Shown piece by piece: positions 61,481 to 64,000 of a stretch of DNA of 64,000 nucleotides (position 1 is its first letter; every line of letters starts with the position of its first letter). This DNA is from Candidatus Cloacimonadota bacterium (GTDB lineage Bacteria > Muiribacteriota > UBA6191): assembly GCA_023954715.1 (NCBI GenBank), contig JAGSHD010000002.1, forward strand, positions 367,532 through 431,531, read 5' to 3'. A program made the position numbers and the translations under genes. The notes under the pieces are model-generated. The model had not been told where the DNA came from. It made no database searches and saw nothing but the letters and a program-made list of their open reading frames with translations.

Positions 61481-62626
61481 GTGATACTAGCTAACTCAAA
61501 TAACTGGCAGTTTTTCACACTACTCTCCCTGTGTATAGTGGTTTTCCCAAAGCAACTTAAAGTACCTATCCTGTGCCTCTTTGGCAGTTTCTTTATTTAT
61601 TTTTATTCTCCTATCTCCTTCTACTTATACATACCATTTATATTGTTTGTTATTGGCCTATCTATTCGAAAAAATTTGATTCAACTTCACTTATGGTTAG
61701 GGGCTTTTATAGCCTATTTTTTAGCTTTAAATTATGAAAACTTTGATCATTACAATAGTATACAAATGTTTCCTTTTGAAGTTTTGGTACTTGGCTTTTA
61801 CAATTTGATTCGTTGCTATCATGTTTTTTTTGAAATGTATTTCCAAAATAAAACTTTTAAAGTCTCTGAAATCTTAGGGTATTTATTCTACCCACCTATT
61901 TTGTTTAGTGGACCTTTAGAAAGAATCGAAGAATGGATTTACTACCATAATAATTCAACTCCAAGAGATTGGAAAAGAGCAGCATATCTACTTGGAAGGT
62001 GTTTATTTTTTGCAATTTTGGCCGAAGTCTTTTTTACTCAATTCACTTCTCCTAATTTAGATATAAAAACCGCTCCTTATACGAGCATTTTATTATATGT
62101 CTATTTTACTGGCTTAGTTATCCATTTTCGACTTGCTGCATACATAGACTTTTCTAGATTTTTCTCCATATTAATGGGCTATCCATTTAAACGCCCCAAT
62201 TTTAACTCTCCTTATTCTTCTAAGAGTGTTGCTGGATTTTGGAGTCGATGGAATATGTCTGTAGCTCGTTTTGCAAATGATTATATTTTATTTGGTAAAA
62301 TTACCACTATGGACAAAAAGAAAGTCGCATCTGCCATAGTCTTTAACTTTCTAGTGGTTGGAATCTGCCATGGTCTAAACCTTTCTTTTGTACTTTGGGG
62401 GGGGGTACAGGCGATAGCAGTCATTTTAAACTTCATGTATTTAAACTTAAAACACAAACATATAAAGCTATTATTATGGGACCAAAAGTTTTTCAGCTCT
62501 AAAATCAAAAATGTTTTAACCTTAACTTTTTTGCACCTAACAGCTGTTTTACTTGATGTCAGGTGCTTTGATATTTTTCAAGCTCTACTTGCTCCATTTG
62601 CAAATCTTTTGCAATTAAATGGGTGA
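61481..62626 (+). CDS. MBOAT-family membrane-bound O-acyltransferase
   Basis: The 381-residue protein has about nine membrane helices and the MBOAT/AlgI/DltB core: YLFYPPILFSGPLERIEEW, YIDFSRFFSILMGY, KSVAGFWSRWNMSVARF and the catalytic His of VVGICHGLNLSFVLWGGVQ. It is shorter at the C-terminus than AlgI or DltB (about 450-500 residues), as in some one-part MBOATs. It starts at GTG (61481), five bases after AAAGG. Divergent from the acyl-chain operon with a 255-bp shared upstream region, it probably transfers the product of that operon to a surface polymer, protein or lipid head group. The -10 TATAAT at 61404-61409 is a possible promoter element. Confidence 0.85.
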   Translation: MILANSNNWQFFTLLSLCIVVFPKQLKVPILCLFGSFFIYFYSPISFYLYIPFILFVIGLSIRKNLIQLHLWLGAFIAYFLALNYENFDHYNSIQMFPFEVLVLGFYNLIRCYHVFFEMYFQNKTFKVSEILGYLFYPPILFSGPLERIEEWIYYHNNSTPRDWKRAAYLLGRCLFFAILAEVFFTQFTSPNLDIKTAPYTSILLYVYFTGLVIHFRLAAYIDFSRFFSILMGYPFKRPNFNSPYSSKSVAGFWSRWNMSVARFANDYILFGKITTMDKKKVASAIVFNFLVVGICHGLNLSFVLWGGVQAIAVILNFMYLNLKHKHIKLLLWDQKFFSSKIKNVLTLTFLHLTAVLLDVRCFDIFQALLAPFANLLQLNG

Positions 62627-62674
62627 TCTCTTCGATAAGCATTACGAATTATACATGCCTTTCTCATTTTCAGC

Positions 62675-62796
62675 TTTATTGATGGGCTTTAGCTCATCAT
62701 CTTTTGCTTTTATCGCTTTTTTCGAGTAGTCCACTACACTTCAAAAACAATAAAAACAAATTATAACAATGATCAAAAACCTTGAGGTCAATCTTT
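62675..62796. repeat. Left arm of a long inverted repeat flanking fabG
   Basis: About 120 bp that returns in inverted orientation at 63873-64000. The best-conserved core runs from 62715 to 62746 and includes CGAGTAGTCCACTACACTTC. It contains a small palindrome GTAGT-CC-ACTAC. It fills the gap between the MBOAT and fabG genes. Confidence 0.8.
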
Positions 62797-62840
62797 GTAC
62801 AGATAGTCAAAATCATAACTAAATAATTACAATCTTTTTA

Positions 62841-63584
62841 CTAGATAGTGAGTCCACCATCTACAGACAAGACATGCCCTGTCACAAACTTTGCTTCATC
62901 AGATGCTAAAAACAAAAATGCGTTTGCAATATCTTCTGGCTGTCCTAAGTTTTTCAATGGTGTAGTAGATTTTAGAGTATCTAATACTTTTTCAGGAACC
63001 GTCTCCATCATTTCAGTCATGGTATAACCTGGTGCTACTGCATTTACTCTGACACCTTTAAACCCAAGCTCTTTAGCCCAGGTTTTAGTCATACCAATTA
63101 CACCCCATTTTGATGCTGCATAATTCGTTTGACCAATATTGCCATACACACCAACAACAGAGCTTGTATTTAAAATGACTCCTTGGCCTTTTTCACGCAT
63201 TTTTTTTGCTGCTGTTTGGCCACAAAGGTAAACACCTTTAAGATTTACATCAATTACTTGATCGAATTGATCTTCACTCATCTTGTGAAGCATAGCATCT
63301 CTTGTAATCCCAGCGTTATTAACCATAATATCTACATGACCAAAGTCATTTTCAACTGCTGCATAAGCATTTTCAACAGAAGTTTGATTACATACATTTA
63401 CCGGATAAACTTTTACTCGTGAATCATCTAAATTTAAAGACTGTTTTGCCTCATTTAGTAAATCTTCTTGAATATCCCAAAGGGCTACATTTGCACCTTC
63501 TTCTAAAAATCGTTTTGCCGTTGCAAAACCAATCCCACGTGCTGATCCTGTAATAATTGCTACTTTTTTGTCTAATCTTGCCAT
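62841..63584 (-). CDS. fabG: 3-oxoacyl-ACP reductase (FabG-like SDR)
   Basis: The chain is 247 residues from ATG 63584, seven bases after AGAGG; the frame is open upstream but lacks signals. It has TGSARGIGFATAKRF, NNAGITRDAMLHKMSEDQF, catalytic Ser-Tyr-Lys in NTSSVVGVYGNIGQTNYAAS-K, and the closing GHVLSVDGGLTI. The phrase GITRDAMLHKM is typical of FabG and PhaB-type acetoacetyl-CoA reductases. It reduces 3-ketoacyl-ACP or -CoA with NADPH. It stands alone, bracketed by inverted repeats of about 120 bp, and on the same strand as the acyl-chain operon. Housekeeping fatty acid synthesis or storage polymer supply are both possible. Confidence 0.9.
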   Translation of the reverse strand: MARLDKKVAIITGSARGIGFATAKRFLEEGANVALWDIQEDLLNEAKQSLNLDDSRVKVYPVNVCNQTSVENAYAAVENDFGHVDIMVNNAGITRDAMLHKMSEDQFDQVIDVNLKGVYLCGQTAAKKMREKGQGVILNTSSVVGVYGNIGQTNYAASKWGVIGMTKTWAKELGFKGVRVNAVAPGYTMTEMMETVPEKVLDTLKSTTPLKNLGQPEDIANAFLFLASDEAKFVTGHVLSVDGGLTI

Positions 63585-63872
63585 TATAAAACCTCTTTTA
63601 GTAAAAGAATGAACTCTCATCAATTTCGTAATAATATATTATCATACAAAACCCACTACTCAGTTCATTCTCAAATTTATATCTAGTGTTTGTTAATTTC
63701 CTATGCCATTCATATTTCAGTATGGTCTTTAGATAAAAATAGCCCCATTTTTCACGAGGCTACTGAGTACCCTTTAGGTAACTACCAATGATTTTCTAAA
63801 TTGTTTAACTTTTATGTTTTTTAAATTTAGATTATTTGTAACTACTCACCTATAGTTTTTCAACTTCTTAAT

Positions 63873-64000
63873 AAAGATTGACTACATTTAGGTTTTTGAT
63901 CATTATTATATTTTGTTTTTATTGCTTTTGAAGTGTAGTGGACTACTCGAAAAAAGCACTAAAGGCAAAAGATGATAATGAGCTAAACCGCATCAGTAAA
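63873..64000. repeat. Right arm of the long inverted repeat flanking fabG
   Basis: This is the reverse complement of 62675-62796 with a few gaps; a 32-base core (63926-63957) is identical. It reaches the window end, so its full length is unknown. Between fabG and this arm (63585-63872) I see no gene. Confidence 0.8.

Overview
The window is strongly AT-rich (about one third G+C by eye) and comes from a Gram-negative, double-membraned bacterium. It encodes Lol/RND-type envelope machinery, a probable outer-membrane beta-barrel, periplasmic adaptor lipoproteins and several exported proteins. Genes are tightly packed, Shine-Dalgarno sites are of the AGGAG type, and sigma70-like promoters are readable. 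Fused isobutyryl-CoA mutase, beta-lysine acetyltransferase, an alpha-2-macroglobulin-like giant and large exported repeat proteins would fit a free-living aquatic or predatory lineage such as Bdellovibrionota/Oligoflexia. No rRNA or other phylogenetic marker apart from ProRS is present, so that placement is only a guess. I saw no tRNA, rRNA, CRISPR array or intact insertion sequence.

Layout. 1-10.4 kb is envelope and stress: an AcrR-type repressor overlapping the start of an efflux adaptor, a CorA-type transporter, an MscK-like channel, a MacAB-like three-gene export operon, and two tandem small heat-shock proteins, one of them exported. 10.7-14 kb holds a MarR regulator, AblB (beta-lysine acetylation) and an unknown membrane protein. 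14.2-20.5 kb holds an MMPL-type RND transporter, a beta-barrel protein and a LolA-like carrier. They form an operon whose promoter is bracketed by boxes that also occur in front of a nearby TetR gene, so a TetR-controlled envelope lipid exporter is the best reading. 21-29 kb encodes exported repeat, methyltransferase-fold and alpha-2-macroglobulin-like proteins. 29.9-32.2 kb holds a thiol dioxygenase, a small membrane protein with a structured leader, and a decayed polymorphic toxin/immunity pair. 32.2-44.9 kb holds IcmF, a CheY-CheC-hybrid-kinase operon, ProRS, an MFS transporter and an HTH-TPR regulator.

45-51.4 kb encodes three exported proteins: a 1520-residue protein whose centre is an exact hierarchy of 11-residue repeats (11 x 11 = 121 residues per module, four modules), a tiny Asp/Cys repeat protein, and a TlpA-like thiol oxidoreductase.

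51.6-62.6 kb is the most system-like part. It is an eight-gene minus-strand operon: degenerate ketosynthase, ketoreductase, 925-residue acyl-carrier fusion protein, dehydratase, ketosynthase, ferritin-like di-iron protein and two membrane proteins. An MBOAT O-acyltransferase is divergently transcribed from it. Together they look like a dedicated acyl/polyene-chain assembly, oxidation and transfer pathway that I cannot match to a named one. A further fabG at the right end is bracketed by a long inverted repeat that reaches the window edge.
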